Assembly: GCA_035772405.1 (NCBI GenBank)
Contig: JAYKKM010000471.1
Location: 2,528,501-2,592,500 of the forward strand
DNA: 64,000 nucleotides
Source of the DNA: Chrysogorgia sp. JL179-B06
Taxonomy: Eukaryota > Cnidaria > Anthozoa > Scleralcyonacea > Chrysogorgiidae
Reading direction: 5' to 3'
The translations under genes and the position numbers were made by a program. The notes beneath the pieces were generated by a model. The model saw only the letters and a program-made list of their open reading frames with translations, had not been told where the DNA came from and made no database searches. The stretch's first letter is position 1; every line of letters starts with the position of its first letter. Shown piece by piece: positions 20,362-31,166 of the stretch.

Positions 20362-21792
20362 ATGGCTGAAGGAGGGTTCGATGAAATCGAAATGAAACAG
20401 ATTGACGAGTTTAAGACGTATACGGACAAGAGGTTAGAAAAAGAGTTTGAGATGCTCGAAGCTATTGATCCTACAGAATATGATACAACGTCAGAAAATA
20501 CTGGTGTGCGCGGCAGAATCAACAGGGTTAAACTCGAACTAGAGAGGAGAGACATAGAACACAGAGTACAAGACAGAATCAGACATGTGGAGACATCATT
20601 CACAGGCAGAAAAGATGGGAAAACAGTGTTAATCACTAGTAAAGGCAGCGATGTCACCACTGAGGCTCCAGCATTAGTGTTTGCTGAACAGGCTACATAT
20701 GGTGACGTCCGCGACGAGAGCTTCAATCTAGCTTTCGAAGAGGCTAGCGAAATAGAAAGAAGACTGGGTGAGCTAAACGAACTCAACAAAGAGTTAGTAG
20801 CAAATGATGTAAAAAGAACCAATCTAATAGATAAAAAAATACGTAAATTGTACAAGAAAAGACTTAGTCATGACAACGTGTCAAGGAATATAGTCAATAG
20901 GTCATACGTGACACACTCAGGTTCTATTCTTTTCAAACCGGTAGGAGAAGATGGTAAATATTTGAAACCTAAACTAATACTAAAACCTGGAAAAAATGGT
21001 TTAGTCTACAGTACAGACAAAAATAGTAAGAGTGCGATTGAACAGTTTAAGCAGTTGGTCGGTCAAATCCCTGACACGACAACTAACGTTAGAACAGTAG
21101 ACACCCCAACAACTGACGATAGAACAGAAGACATCACAGTTTCAAGTGAAGACTTCCCAGTAATTAGAACAGAAATGAACTACGATAACGTACTTGGGTT
21201 AACGGAAGAAGAAAATCGTGAGTTAATAGGTGTCCTAAACCCAAGTGATACAATCGATCCAGACACTAGACCACAATTTCTAACAGTTCAAGCCGACCAT
21301 TTTCAGGACGCTATTGACACAACACTTAGAGAGAGAGACAATAGTGATGACCCTATAGAGGTAATTGAACTTGAAGAAAGAATAATTGGTCTAAGAAAAG
21401 CTAAGGACCGAACCTTAGGACAATTGGAACGTGAGACTGTTAGAGAACAACAAGAAGAGGACATCACTCGGTTACAAAAAATAAAGGAGTGGTTTAGAGA
21501 AAATTGGTTAGGTGCTTCGGCTTTAGGAATAACCATAGCCTCTTTCATCACCACGATTATAATATCCGCTAGAAGCGTAGTCTTCAAAGGTGGTCAAGCA
21601 CTTGGAAAACTAGGAAAAGCTATAACTAATCTAGCCACAAAGGCTGGCCCTCTACTGGCTGGACTGCTAAACGTGGTGGCAACTGCGCTAAAGTGGGGAG
21701 CTGCAGGCATATCTTGGTTAGCGTCTAATTTATGGATCCTAGCGATAGCACTAGCTTGGTTTGTCTACGATCAGTACAAACAGAGGAAATGA
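20362..21792 (+). CDS. Conserved Polinton membrane protein, 476 aa (copy 1)
   Basis: The N-terminal two thirds are acidic, Thr-rich and helical, with no recognisable domain. The C-terminal 100 residues contain a hydrophobic segment (GASALGITIASFITTIIIS), an amphipathic glycine-rich middle (GQALGKLGKAITNLATKAG) and a final membrane segment (WLASNLWILAIALAWFVYD) before a basic tail. The last 100 residues are nearly identical in copy 2, whereas the middle has diverged, so the C-terminus is under stronger constraint. A virion or membrane-remodelling role is inferred from its position next to the major capsid gene. Confidence 0.75.
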   Translation: MAEGGFDEIEMKQIDEFKTYTDKRLEKEFEMLEAIDPTEYDTTSENTGVRGRINRVKLELERRDIEHRVQDRIRHVETSFTGRKDGKTVLITSKGSDVTTEAPALVFAEQATYGDVRDESFNLAFEEASEIERRLGELNELNKELVANDVKRTNLIDKKIRKLYKKRLSHDNVSRNIVNRSYVTHSGSILFKPVGEDGKYLKPKLILKPGKNGLVYSTDKNSKSAIEQFKQLVGQIPDTTTNVRTVDTPTTDDRTEDITVSSEDFPVIRTEMNYDNVLGLTEEENRELIGVLNPSDTIDPDTRPQFLTVQADHFQDAIDTTLRERDNSDDPIEVIELEERIIGLRKAKDRTLGQLERETVREQQEEDITRLQKIKEWFRENWLGASALGITIASFITTIIISARSVVFKGGQALGKLGKAITNLATKAGPLLAGLLNVVATALKWGAAGISWLASNLWILAIALAWFVYDQYKQRK

Positions 21793-21814
21793 AACATGTG
21801 TTATAATATATAGT

Positions 21815-23053
21815 ATGAACACTAGTGAGAAAGAGTTGCTTCCTGGATATAGACGTCGTGAAATATCTGCTATCAAAGGCACAAGGACCCGTCACGTTGT
21901 GACACTGAACCCTAACAAAGCCAATCCAGAGGAGGAGTTATACATTGATATCCCAAAGACAAAGGGTAATACTTGCTTGGTACTCTCCAGTTTCCATCTC
22001 CTATTCGACTTCAAAAGTGCGAACGCGAAATCATGGTTTCTTAATAACCTCTCGAGACTACTCTCTGAAAAACTGGTTATAAAACTAGCAGGTGAGACTG
22101 TGTACGACAACTGTGGTGAGAGTGTTATCGGTACGTACAGAGATTTATGGAGACCTAAAACAGAGCGAACGGCTATGATCGAATATGGCCTAGCAAACGA
22201 GAACCTTCGAAAGTTAATCTCGAAGGACGACAGTGGCGCGGCCAGTGGAAACGTACAAAAAGTTAGCGATGGTCTGATGTTCTCTATTCATGGCACCAAA
22301 CAAAAGATTCAACTTGACAAGATTCTAGAAGATCATGGTTTATACGCACCGTATAATATGAACAATAATCTCAGGTACATAATCACACTCCCCAAAGCAA
22401 CTGATATTATGGTGGCCCAATCTGGATCAGCTGTTACTGGTTACACGTTGGAGAACCTCGAATTGGAGTACGAAACTATCGAGAGTCAAGAGATCGCTGA
22501 TGAAGTATCATCTCTATACGCATCCGGTAGATCTCTATCGTACGAGCACGTCACGCTAATGAAGACTGTGGAGTGGGATAAAGGAATCACACTTGTGAAC
22601 GAAAACATTAACCTACCAAGAAAGTCAATGAAAGCTATCGTTCTACTCTTCACAAATAAGACAAGAACTGACAGTGAGGAGTTCGTCTACCCAAACATAG
22701 AGTCAGTCAAACTTACTATAGAAGGCGTGCCAAATATGGTATACAGTCAAGGAATACCAAAGTCAAGACTATGGGTAGAAGCGAAACGACTATTTGGACG
22801 AAAACTAGACTGTGACCAGCACATGACTGTCCAAAAGTTTTACAAAGACGGTTTCGCTTTGGTTGTTGACCTTAGATCTATCGAAGATAACGCGAAAGTA
22901 GCCACTGGAAAAAAGATCGTGAACACTCAGTCAGGAATACTGATGGAAATCATTAAAAAAGTCACAACAGCGAACGTTATGTGTAGAATATTCATACTCT
23001 CCGACGGACTCGTAAACCTTATCAACAACGATCTACAGTCAATCCAATACTAA
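21815..23053 (+). CDS. Major capsid protein, double jelly-roll type (copy 1, intact)
   Basis: 412 residues, starting at the ATG at 21815 after a TATAATATATAGT motif. Diagnostic stretches are SSFHLLFDFKS, NNLSRLLSEKLVIKLAGE (the LVIK.GE motif near residue 75), YRDLW, and a later SVKLTIEGVPNMVYSQG. This fits Polinton major capsid proteins with two jelly rolls, which form hexon-like trimers. The packaging ATPase gene follows 17 bp downstream, the usual neighbour. Copy 1 keeps the full C-terminus that copy 2 has lost to a frameshift. Confidence 0.85.
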   Translation: MNTSEKELLPGYRRREISAIKGTRTRHVVTLNPNKANPEEELYIDIPKTKGNTCLVLSSFHLLFDFKSANAKSWFLNNLSRLLSEKLVIKLAGETVYDNCGESVIGTYRDLWRPKTERTAMIEYGLANENLRKLISKDDSGAASGNVQKVSDGLMFSIHGTKQKIQLDKILEDHGLYAPYNMNNNLRYIITLPKATDIMVAQSGSAVTGYTLENLELEYETIESQEIADEVSSLYASGRSLSYEHVTLMKTVEWDKGITLVNENINLPRKSMKAIVLLFTNKTRTDSEEFVYPNIESVKLTIEGVPNMVYSQGIPKSRLWVEAKRLFGRKLDCDQHMTVQKFYKDGFALVVDLRSIEDNAKVATGKKIVNTQSGILMEIIKKVTTANVMCRIFILSDGLVNLINNDLQSIQY

Positions 23054-23070
23054 AACATATAGTATTCTAT

Positions 23071-23709
23071 ATGAAAACGCCTTTTAACATGCTAATTGTT
23101 GGTATGACAGCCTGTGGTAAAACGCACTACCTATTGGATATGATAGAGAAAGAATACACGAACCATTTCGAGTACATCATTCTCATATGTCCAACATTTG
23201 AATGGAATAAAACGTACATAGAGTGGAAATACTTGAGAGACCCAAACTTTATCGCTATTCAGTGTGAGCAAGACAAGGTCGACGTATTTCTTAAATATGT
23301 GACTGGTATTTACAAAGGCACCAATTCATTGATAATACTAGACGATTGCGCTGGTGGACAGGACGTCAAAAACAGAACAAGCGAACTAGTTAAACTAGCC
23401 TTTAGCGCTAGACACTACAATCTATCCACAATAGTCATAACACAACAACTAACCTCAATTAGTAAACCATACCGTGAGAACATCTCAAAGTTAGTAACAT
23501 TCTACAATCCTAACAGAAACGATATGAAAATTATCGTAGACGATTATCTCAACGGAGTTGATAAAGCGGAAATTGAGAAAATAATAAAACAGTTGAAAGA
23601 CAACGAGTACGCAAGATTGGAGATACTTCTAAGACACCCGTACTCGTACGAACTAGTTATTCCGCAAAAACAAAACACGTCGTATAGTATAGGACATGCC
23701 AAAACGTAA
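23071..23709 (+). CDS. Genome-packaging ATPase, A32/FtsK-HerA type (copy 1, intact)
   Basis: 212 residues. Walker A is GMTACGKT (23101-23124) and Walker B is SLIILDDC (near 23328). A following ITQQLTSI block is in the sensor position. This is the short A32-like packaging ATPase typical of Polintons, which drives DNA into the capsid. The start is MKTPFNM, preceded by ACATATAGTATTCTAT. The last codons overlap the start of the next gene by 14 bp. Confidence 0.93.
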   Translation: MKTPFNMLIVGMTACGKTHYLLDMIEKEYTNHFEYIILICPTFEWNKTYIEWKYLRDPNFIAIQCEQDKVDVFLKYVTGIYKGTNSLIILDDCAGGQDVKNRTSELVKLAFSARHYNLSTIVITQQLTSISKPYRENISKLVTFYNPNRNDMKIIVDDYLNGVDKAEIEKIIKQLKDNEYARLEILLRHPYSYELVIPQKQNTSYSIGHAKT

Positions 23710-24241
23710 GACAAAAAATACTGAGACAATCGACGAACTCATCGAAGACATACAAGAAGCAGAACAGGAAGTGATCGATGAGTCACAAACCAACACACCA
23801 CAAGCCGACGACACTCCACAAACTGATGTAGACAAGAAAAGAGATGAACTAAGAAGACTCTCAGAGGATGGTGGGATAGACAAATCCGTCGCTTACCTCA
23901 AAAAGGCTTCAGACAAAGTCATCAACAAGATCTACGAAGAATGGGAGGTAAAAAGAATGGAGAAAGCGAACGTGTTTCTCTGTGATCTTTTAATAAGCAA
24001 GTTCGCCCACGCGTTAGGAGGGTTCAACGCTATTGAATCACCTGAAAAGCTAGAAAAAGAGTTGATCACTGACCAACTACTTAAAAGAGACGTAGAGAAG
24101 TTTATATCATACGTATCCCCCTACCTCCCTTGTTTAGGGTTGCTATCAGGTGGACTGATAACTAGTAAACACGTATTCAGCCACATGGCTAGAGGAATCC
24201 CCGAGGGGGAACCTCCGAATGAAGGAGACAGTTCTACCTAA
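23696..24241 (+). CDS. Conserved Polinton protein, 181 aa (copy 1)
   Basis: An N-terminal acidic, low-complexity region (about 1-60; many E, D, Q and T residues) precedes a helical domain (about 65-170) with KVINKIYEEWEVKRMEKANVF, LLISKFAHALGG and YLPCLGLLSGG. I have seen such a companion next to Polinton ATPases but know no function for it. It overlaps the ATPase gene by 14 bp, which points to coordinated expression. Copy 2 has a 182-residue homologue. Confidence 0.75.
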   Translation: MPKRKTKNTETIDELIEDIQEAEQEVIDESQTNTPQADDTPQTDVDKKRDELRRLSEDGGIDKSVAYLKKASDKVINKIYEEWEVKRMEKANVFLCDLLISKFAHALGGFNAIESPEKLEKELITDQLLKRDVEKFISYVSPYLPCLGLLSGGLITSKHVFSHMARGIPEGEPPNEGDSST

Positions 24242-24290
24242 TTATAACAATTTACAAAACGACCTAAAGACATGAGTATATACTAACTTA

Positions 24291-24509
24291 ATGAGAAGTG
24301 TAGAACGTCAGGAGTCAGCGGAGGAAAAGACAGCGAGACTCAACAAAGAGTTATCATTTATCTACCAGGTCAGAAAGCTCAAACGACAACTCTTCGCTAA
24401 GAGTAGCTTAGAACGTAAGGAACTAGACGAGAGGTTTAAACATACTGTACTCGGGAAAAGGATGACCAGCCATAAAAGAGATTTGCGGTCTCTACGTACT
24501 AACACTTGA
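24291..24509 (+). CDS. Small basic coiled-coil protein, 72 aa (copy 1)
   Basis: A Lys/Arg-rich helical protein (YQVRKLKRQLF, RFKHTVLGKRM). It is conserved in copy 2 (38632-38853) and is the last gene before the terminus in both. A basic DNA-associated core protein is possible, but nothing beyond composition supports it. Confidence 0.65.
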   Translation: MRSVERQESAEEKTARLNKELSFIYQVRKLKRQLFAKSSLERKELDERFKHTVLGKRMTSHKRDLRSLRTNT

Positions 24510-24592
24510 AAAACTATTTCTGGAAACGCGTGACGGCTTTCGAGTCTAACTTATTTTTGTTTCATTTAACGAATTTTATTTCGTCTCGTTTT

Positions 24593-24916
24593 AGTAGTCT
24601 CGAAAGTGGGGACAATGGTGATATACCACACGATCTGGAGTCCGTGAGACGTGTTTCCACACGTTCAAAACACGCGACACACCACTGTTAGTAGTCTCAA
24701 GAGTGGAGACAACAGCGATAAACCACGTGGTTTGGAGTCTGTGAGACTACAAAAAAGTGACTATACTTCTAGACTACTAATAATAACACGTATTGATGTG
24801 GTGCTGCTGTAAACGAAGATACCGCTCGTAACAACACCATACCAAGCGATATACCACGTGGTTTGGAGTCCGTGAGACGCGTTTCTACGCTTCCAAACCT
24901 GTGACACGTCACTGTT
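24593..24916. repeat. Subterminal repeats of Polinton copy 1
   Basis: Units of about 97 bp begin AGTAGTCTCGAAAGTGGGG at 24593 and, more diverged, at 24690. Each carries a GATATACCACGTGGTTTGGAGTC(C/T)GTGAGAC block. A further such block lies near 24850, before the true terminal hairpin at 24917. The starts match the inner edge of the terminal hairpin, so the array appears to be duplicated terminal sequence. Copy 2 lacks it. Confidence 0.7.
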
Positions 24917-25018
24917 AGTAGTCTCGAAAGTGGGGTTAACGGCGAACTTTTTCACATTTTGATTGCGAAGCATGAAAAAATGGAAAAATGCGCCGGTAGC
25001 CCCACTTTCTATACTACT
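24917..25018. repeat. Terminal hairpin of Polinton copy 1 (right end)
   Basis: 102 bp with inverted arms AGTAGTCTCGAAAGTGGGGTTAAC... and ...GTAGCCCCACTTTCTATACTACT around an AT-rich loop containing CATTTTGATTGCGAAGCATG. It is nearly identical to the left hairpin of copy 2. The terminus ends in CT, as expected for Polintons (AG...CT ends). Confidence 0.85.
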
Positions 25019-25240
25019 AACAAACGAAAAGAAAAACAGACTATTTCAAAACATGTCAAAACATTTTGAAAACCGAAAAACTATAATAACAAAATAAAAG
25101 AAATTGGAAAAAAAGAAACATTTCTGAAGGCAATGAAAAATTAAATGTACATCACAGAAAACTGCGAAATAACAAAAATCAAGTGAAGAAGTTTGGAAAG
25201 GGATCTTGTATACCTTTTACACGAAAGTAAGGGTACTTAC

Positions 25241-25549
25241 CTTGTATATGAACACATGTATAATTCACTTCCAGATATTTATAGACACCAGTGCAAGGAT
25301 TTCCCAAATAGTTCGGTCGATTTGAACCATAAACTAGACATTCGCGTTTTCCATCACATAGGGTTTTTATTTTTGTTGTTGTTTTATTTATTTCCTTTAA
25401 CCCACAGTCAATGATACTTATATAACGGCAAACGTCTCTGCGTTTTCTCCCCCAAAAGGCATAATCAACTCTTATGCCAGTGCCATGTGGACAAACTAGT
25501 ATACTTTTAGAAAATTGACAAACCCGTTCAAATTTTGGAGTACCAATAT
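25241..25549 (-). CDS. Host exon: SUEL/Gal-lectin domain
   Basis: A 309-bp exon with a consensus acceptor (TTTTCTAG before 25549) and donor (GTAAGTAC from 25240), phase 1 at both ends. It encodes a complete rhamnose/galactose-binding SUEL lectin domain: CQFSKSILVCPHGTGIRVDY, YGR-like FWGR, C..C spacing, CDGKRECLV, NPC and a final YLEVNYTC. These are secreted or membrane-linked lectins in animals. It is the most downstream host exon visible before Polinton copy 1 begins at 25018. Confidence 0.85.
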
Positions 25550-25562
25550 CTAGAAAATACAC

Positions 25563-26960
25563 CGAAAAAAATGGACGGTTATATAGAGGTACCTAACCTT
25601 ACATATTAATCTCAAACTCATTAATAATTCATGAACCAAAAACAAAGAAAATCAACTCCGTGACGGACAACTGGATATGTGATCTTAATTAGCATAGGAT
25701 TTCAAGTCCTTGCAATTAGTTACAGTCCTGCAACTAATTGCGCGGACTTGAAATCCGGTCCAATCCGCATTGTCGGCTTTGAAATATTACATAACATTTA
25801 CATGCCATCTGATGTATATAAGTGCATTGTATTATTATGTAGAAAGGAAAATACAAAAAGCCATTGCTATACGAAATCTAGCCTAACAGTATTGTAGAAA
25901 AGGCATCTGATAAGCAATAGTCGGTAGAGGTCCTAAGTTATGAGTCGTATGTAATTTGAATAATTGATTGGGTTTCTATAATTGGAAAATGGTATAGTTA
26001 CGTCAACACGAAAATTTGCGAAAAACATCCGCACAAGTCCGAATGACGATGATGTGTTTTGGAATATGGAAATTGTAAGCTAGTATACGGTAGACATTTG
26101 AAATCTAACCCTTATAATAAGCCTAATACTAATACGATCACATCTTAAGGGTTATTATTATATGACTGTGACGTAGTTCTGCCTGAGTAAAGTGAAATCT
26201 GAGAGCGGAAAACACACTAATTCCGAATTTCACTGTTCTATACTGGTTTTACCGGTTTGGGAGAGAGGCCGAAACTCAACGCTAAAATGGCCGATGCAAA
26301 CTGCAACCTACAAACTGTTATTAATAATTGACGACATTGAACAACTAAAATTCTTTTTAATTACGACAACTTAGATTTCTGAAAAAGTCGACTGTTGTTG
26401 ACTTTTTCAGGTAAACAATTTAAACGGAAATGATGACAACAAACTGTCGGGTTGGCGTTGATTTCCAAGTCATATAATAAATATCTCATTCGATGATTTG
26501 GCAGATAGTAAACGGGCAGGCATTTACTCGTTTCTCGCATTTTTTCTCGCCCTTTTAGGGCTCGGAAAAATACATTCGAAACTCGTAGAATACCTGCCGG
26601 TATTATCTAATAATAATAATAATGAACTTTTTTGAAGTGTCAAGATATTTAGCATTACTATTAATTGAAGACACTCTAAAATATACTATACTTACATAAA
26701 TACTAATTACTTATTACTAATTTACTAATTACTGCTAATTGAGGATACTGTTAAAAATATATTATATTTACATAAATACACCACTCAATCTGAGCATATT
26801 GCACAGTTACTACAGTTCTTATCAATAAAATGCAGAAATGCTTCGAGTTCTAATTACTCGTTTAAAAGACTTAATGCTAGGTTTCGTTTTCGTAATATTA
26901 TCAAGTTTTCCCCATTAGTAGAGGCCTAAATATTTAATACTATGTTTACAATAAGTAACT
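25563..26960. other. Intron sequence, no gene seen
   Basis: AT-rich intron of the lectin gene. It has small hairpins (25697-25760, arms GGATTTCAAGTCC with CAATTAGTT; 26379-26410, arms around TTGTTG) and otherwise nothing recognised. Confidence 0.6.
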
Positions 26961-27960
26961 ATATTAAACCTTGGCAGTAAAAATTCTGCGTTCCTTAAAT
27001 TATATATTTTGTCGTAATGATGAAATAGTTCACAAATCTGCTTGTGTGCTTGAGTGCTAAGTTGTTTTTAACTTTATACATAATAACTAGGATGTCTTGT
27101 AGTCGTCTGTTAATTAAGCTAGGTAGTTTGGCTTGATCTAAACGTTCTTGATAGGTTTCGGACTTGTTGTCCAATACTATACGCAATGCTCTTTCTTGTA
27201 CTCTTTCCAATTTTCTGTTGTCAGAAGCTTTACAGAAATGCCATACAGTATGACAATATGTTAGGTGTGGTTATGTTTGCTGAAGCTTAGCTTATTATCC
27301 ATAGTGATTCCTAGCAATTTCAATTCCTTCGATGACTCTATGTTGATTCCGTCTATCTTGACATTTATTATTGTTTCTTCTTGTTTCCCTCTGCCGACTA
27401 GCAGTACTTTATATTTATCATGATTTCCCTTAAGCATGTTTTGGTCATACCACGTGGATACTAATATTCCACTGTTGTTTAAGGATTGTTCAACACGTTC
27501 AATGGAACTTTCATTAACATAAGGTTGGTGGTCATCGGCATACATTGAGAGGCTACAGTTCTTTATTAGATTTGTCATGTCATTCTGGAAAATGTTCCAA
27601 AGTAGAGGACCAAAGGATGACGCTTGAGGACATCCTCTAACAGCGTCTTTCCAATCGCTCACCACTGATCCTAATTTTACTCTGTTTTTCCTTTGATAAA
27701 AGTATGATCGTACTAATTAAAATTAGTACGATCATACTTTCGCTTTTCGAGAAACCATAGGCATTTAGTTTTTTACCATCAATGCTGGATGCAGGGAATG
27801 AAACGCTTTGCTCATATCTGTGGAGATGATTCCAACATAATTATTGGCATCAATAGCGTGTTTCCAATCTTCTACAAGTTTCAGTAATGCTGTTTCACAG
27901 CTATAAGATTTCCTGTAAGCCGATATGCAAGGAGCAAGCACATTGCCAAACTATCAAATA
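26960..27960 (-). pseudogene. Degraded non-LTR reverse transcriptase
   Basis: Frames on the minus strand, broken by frameshifts, show RT blocks in order. These are an AYRKSYSCETALLKLVEDW stretch and a STDMSKAFHSLHP (motif A region) at about 27780-27920, GCPQASSFGPLLWN and catalytic MYADD at about 27500-27640, and the C-terminal ERVQERALRIVLD with LINRRLQDILVIMYK at about 27000-27210. This is a dead LINE fragment of a type common in anthozoan genomes. A 43-bp perfect hairpin (27698-27740) is inserted in it. Confidence 0.75.
27698..27740. repeat. Perfect 20-bp-arm hairpin
   Basis: Arms AAAGTATGATCGTACTAATT and their exact reverse complement are separated by three A. It is a minimal foldback lying within a dead reverse transcriptase. 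Confidence 0.85.
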
Positions 27961-28870
27961 AGATATATGCATTAGACTTAGAATAAGAGTTATATTTCAT
28001 TGTTTATCGTACTAGCTTACAATTGCCATATTCTAAAACACTTTATCGTCTTTCGGGCTCGTGCGGACGTCGTTCGGACATTTCCGTTGCGTACTGTACG
28101 TATAATTAGTACGTATACTCTTATATCGTTTCTGGCATTCGTCGATCGGTAATTCCGCAGCTTCAGAGACATTTTTCAGGCATTGTTTTTATATTTTTAT
28201 CTTTGAAATCTTTGATGAGTTTATTATGAATAACACTTCCTTATTCCCATGAATATTTCATTTGTAATATGAACCGCCATTTTGAATGCACATTGCGATT
28301 GTCGTAAGGATCGAAACCAACGTTTCCATAAAAAATTACGCAGTCGCAATCGCAGAAATCATAAGAATCGCAAATCTCTGCTATTCAGTCGCAATAGTCG
28401 CAGCAGTCGCCACGATGCAAGTTCCCATTAATCGCAAGTATATCGCGGTGACTGTTGAACTCGGCGATTCTTCCGATTTAAGGGAAACCAGGCTGAAATG
28501 TCGAGGTCGGTCTAGCAACCGACCCGACTTAAGGCCGATTTATGGAAACTTTATTTCTTCAGTTGTTTGATATTATTGCTAAAAACGAGGAATATAAGGC
28601 AGTTTTTTCGCAATGAACTGGGCTTTATCGCATCACTCGCTTCTGTAATGGCGATTTATCAACCACTATATAGATAGCGAAATAACCAATCAGACCGCGC
28701 AATTTGCATTAAACTACTAGATTTCTAATAATTCAATTATATACAAGTGACCACATACCTGACTCATTGTGTGTTGGTATATTTATATCTAAAAGTGACA
28801 AAAAGATGAATTAAGCCAGGTTGCATGGTGGTCACTATAGCTTGCAAGGTGTCGAAATGAAGTCGCAAAG
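27961..28870. other. Intron sequence, no gene seen
   Basis: Contains a stretch with many TCGCA/CGCAAT repeats (28280-28440) but no domain or splice-flanked exon that I can recognise. Confidence 0.5.
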
Positions 28871-29010
28871 TGTCCTTCGAAGTGGTTCCCTTTGAAAACT
28901 TGGGTCGCGGCGTGCGGTGTTAGATCTTTTTCACATGACGTCATAGCAAAACGCTGGTGTATTTCGTTGTACTTCGCTGTATTTTTCAAAGGGAACCACT
29001 TCGAAGGACA
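28871..29010. repeat. 140-bp MITE-like foldback
   Basis: Terminal inverted repeats TGTCCTTCGAAGTGGTTCCC (extending to TTTGAAAA) match exactly at 28871 and, inverted, at 29010. The core is about 80 bp and includes a TGACGTCA site. The element is non-coding. Confidence 0.85.
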
Positions 29011-29515
29011 TATGTATATATGTATATATGTATATATAATATACATATTAGGGTATAGATAGTTCTCATAGCTTGGGTATAGATAGTTCTCATGCCATAT
29101 TTACAATCGTAGAATAATCACATCGGCACACAGCGTATGTAAGAGACTTTTATGCGCACGCTCACCCCTCCGATCAATGTTGTGAGCGAAATTTGGTTTT
29201 CCAGCACTCAGAAAAGTTCGTTGTAAATCAATATTGATTGGGGGGTGGGGAGGGGAGGAAACCATGTGATTTATCTCACGGTAGTAAAAAAATAAAAACG
29301 AAGCTATTTGATGCTTCAGTGTCCCAATGAATTTTTCTCTGATTGTAGATTGTACCGACAAGCTACACTGATGAGCTGTGGAACAGCGAAACACGTGTTT
29401 GTAGATTGTACGAAGCCTATTAGCTGTTTTATAATCTCAGGGCGTAGCCCGAGGATTATGTAACAGCTAATTGACTGAGGTAATAACTTTCTTATTGCCC
29501 AACAAAGGAGGTTTT

Positions 29516-29662
29516 CCATAGAGATTTTACTTTGGCATACGTAATTTAAATAAAAATAATAATCTATTGAAAATTGATATTTATTGCAATAAATATCAAT
29601 TTCAATATATTATTCTTATTCTTTTTATTTAAATTACGTATGTCAAAGTGAAATCTCTATGG
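29516..29662. repeat. 147-bp near-perfect foldback element
   Basis: Arms of about 70 bp begin CCATAGAGATTT at 29516 and end with the inverted copy at 29662. The centre is a palindrome around TTATTGCAATAA. A few mismatches are present, which fits a MITE or foldback copy. Confidence 0.85.
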
Positions 29663-30774
29663 CTTTGCTATTTAAATAACATTGCTGGGCAATCAGAGAC
29701 TCGTGATCAGTGAGACGTTGTAGGGATCAATAATTAAGATGGATGCCTCAGATACTGACGAGGAGTTTTGGACAACTCAAAATACATCATCTTCCCGAAA
29801 AGATTAGGAACATTCGAGTGCAAAGCCGAAACGAAAGAAGTTGTGCAATGAAAATTCTGTGTAAAATAGTGTGGTGAACCCGTTAGTGGGAACTCCGTGT
29901 TTAGTCGGTGGAATTTCTATTTTGGAAACAATTAAAGCACGAGTGAATAAAACCGTTATAGTTGCGTGTTTATTTATTGACAAAATGAGTTGTTTTTGTT
30001 CATTTGCGTCAAAAAGAAAAAATAAATCAGTGGCGCGAGCAGTTCAAGCCGTGTTACATCTGTTGCCAAGATGTTGAGCGCCACCAATTCGGATGTTGAC
30101 TATATGCTCTGAGTATTTCGTCGCTTGTTACTCTCAATAGACTCACCCATTTATGACGACAAAACAATCCGATACTGTACCGCTTGGTTTGCGATTGTTA
30201 ACACTAGCGAGCGACACAATCGTCCTATTCCAATAGCTCGTTCGTATGCCTCGCATATCCACGAGTTAAAAAGGAGTTATTCTGTACCTTTTTTACTCCA
30301 CTTTTGTAGTCAAATTAACTTGAAATTAACAGTGCGCTTGTCACAAAAACAAGCAAGCAAAGTCAAATTCACCACCTCACAATATAAAGTGGCCTTAAAA
30401 CAATGAAAACCTAGGCCATAGTAACCTTGGTAACCTCATTTGTTCGGTCTGTACGTGGAAAGCTTTTGGTATCGGTTTTCACACAGATCTTATTCTCTCG
30501 TCGCTCTCTCTGAATGTGTGAAAACATCTGGCAAATACTAGTAGTACAGACCTCACATCGCTTAATAAGTAATCAATTTCTTACTAGTTTCCTGTTTAGG
30601 TTTAAGGTTAATTAATAAGTTAATTAATTTATTATGATAGATTATCATGAAATTATGTTGCATATTATAAATTCCAATTTTAGTTCTTGTGCTTTTCATT
30701 TCCGTGTAATAATAGCTCAATTGAAACTTTTTTAGATACGACGTAAAACCTCTGGGCAGCGTAAATATGCATAC
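29663..30774. other. Intron sequence, no gene seen
   Basis: Short open frames only, with no recognised domains. This intron separates the SUEL exon from the second C-type lectin exon. Confidence 0.5.
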
Positions 30775-30975
30775 CTTTTCCTTTCTCGCACACAAATGTC
30801 GAACGCACACTACAGTAAACAGGATCCCAGGTCCCATATCCATTGTCTCTTGTTCTTGCGCATACTTTTATGAATCTGGAGTTGTATTCTACTTTGTGCC
30901 AGTTTGTATAGGCAGGTTTTACCAAGGAACCCGTACTTGACCAGCTAAATTTAGAATGTCGTTGCTCATGTAACC
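30775..30975 (-). CDS. Host exon: C-terminal half of a C-type lectin domain
   Basis: A 201-bp exon with acceptor TTTCAG before 30975 and donor GTATGC from 30774, phase 1 on both sides. It encodes a WSSTGSLVKPAYTNWH stretch, then CARTRDNGYGTWDPVYC and the closing FVCEK, which are the conserved Cys positions of a CTLD. The WND calcium site is replaced by WDP and no EPN/QPD is seen, so sugar binding through calcium is doubtful. The phase and sequence join precisely to the exon at 56122-56307 (ending SWIG), 25 kb away. Confidence 0.83.
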
Positions 30976-31166
30976 CTGAAAGATATTGGAAACGTTAATG
31001 AAATGCTATTTATAGGTACCATGATGAGTTACGTTAAACTGGACAAACATACACTGCGTGACCCTGATTAAAGGCAGGCTCGAAATAACGGGGTTCAGCG
31101 GTCACCGATTTTCGTCGGAAATCAGTCACGTCAGGTCAGCATGACCGGTCAAATTATTCCATATGG

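Larger units (their letters stand above)
1..25018. mobile_element. Polinton/Maverick copy 1 (left end outside window)
   Basis: This is a large virus-like DNA transposon. It carries a protein-primed PolB, a DD35E integrase with chromodomain, an A32/FtsK-type ATPase and capsid genes, the diagnostic Polinton set. The polymerase end runs off the left edge, so the N-terminal part of PolB and the left terminus are missing. The right terminus is a hairpin ending in ...CTACT at 25018. Gene order matches copy 2 in reverse orientation. The copy is damaged: a DNA transposon sits in PolB, a retrotransposon and a frameshift lie in the integrase, the minor capsid gene has a frameshift, and one small gene is deleted. 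Whether the flanking AACAAA (25019-25024) is a target duplication cannot be tested without the left end. Confidence 0.93.
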
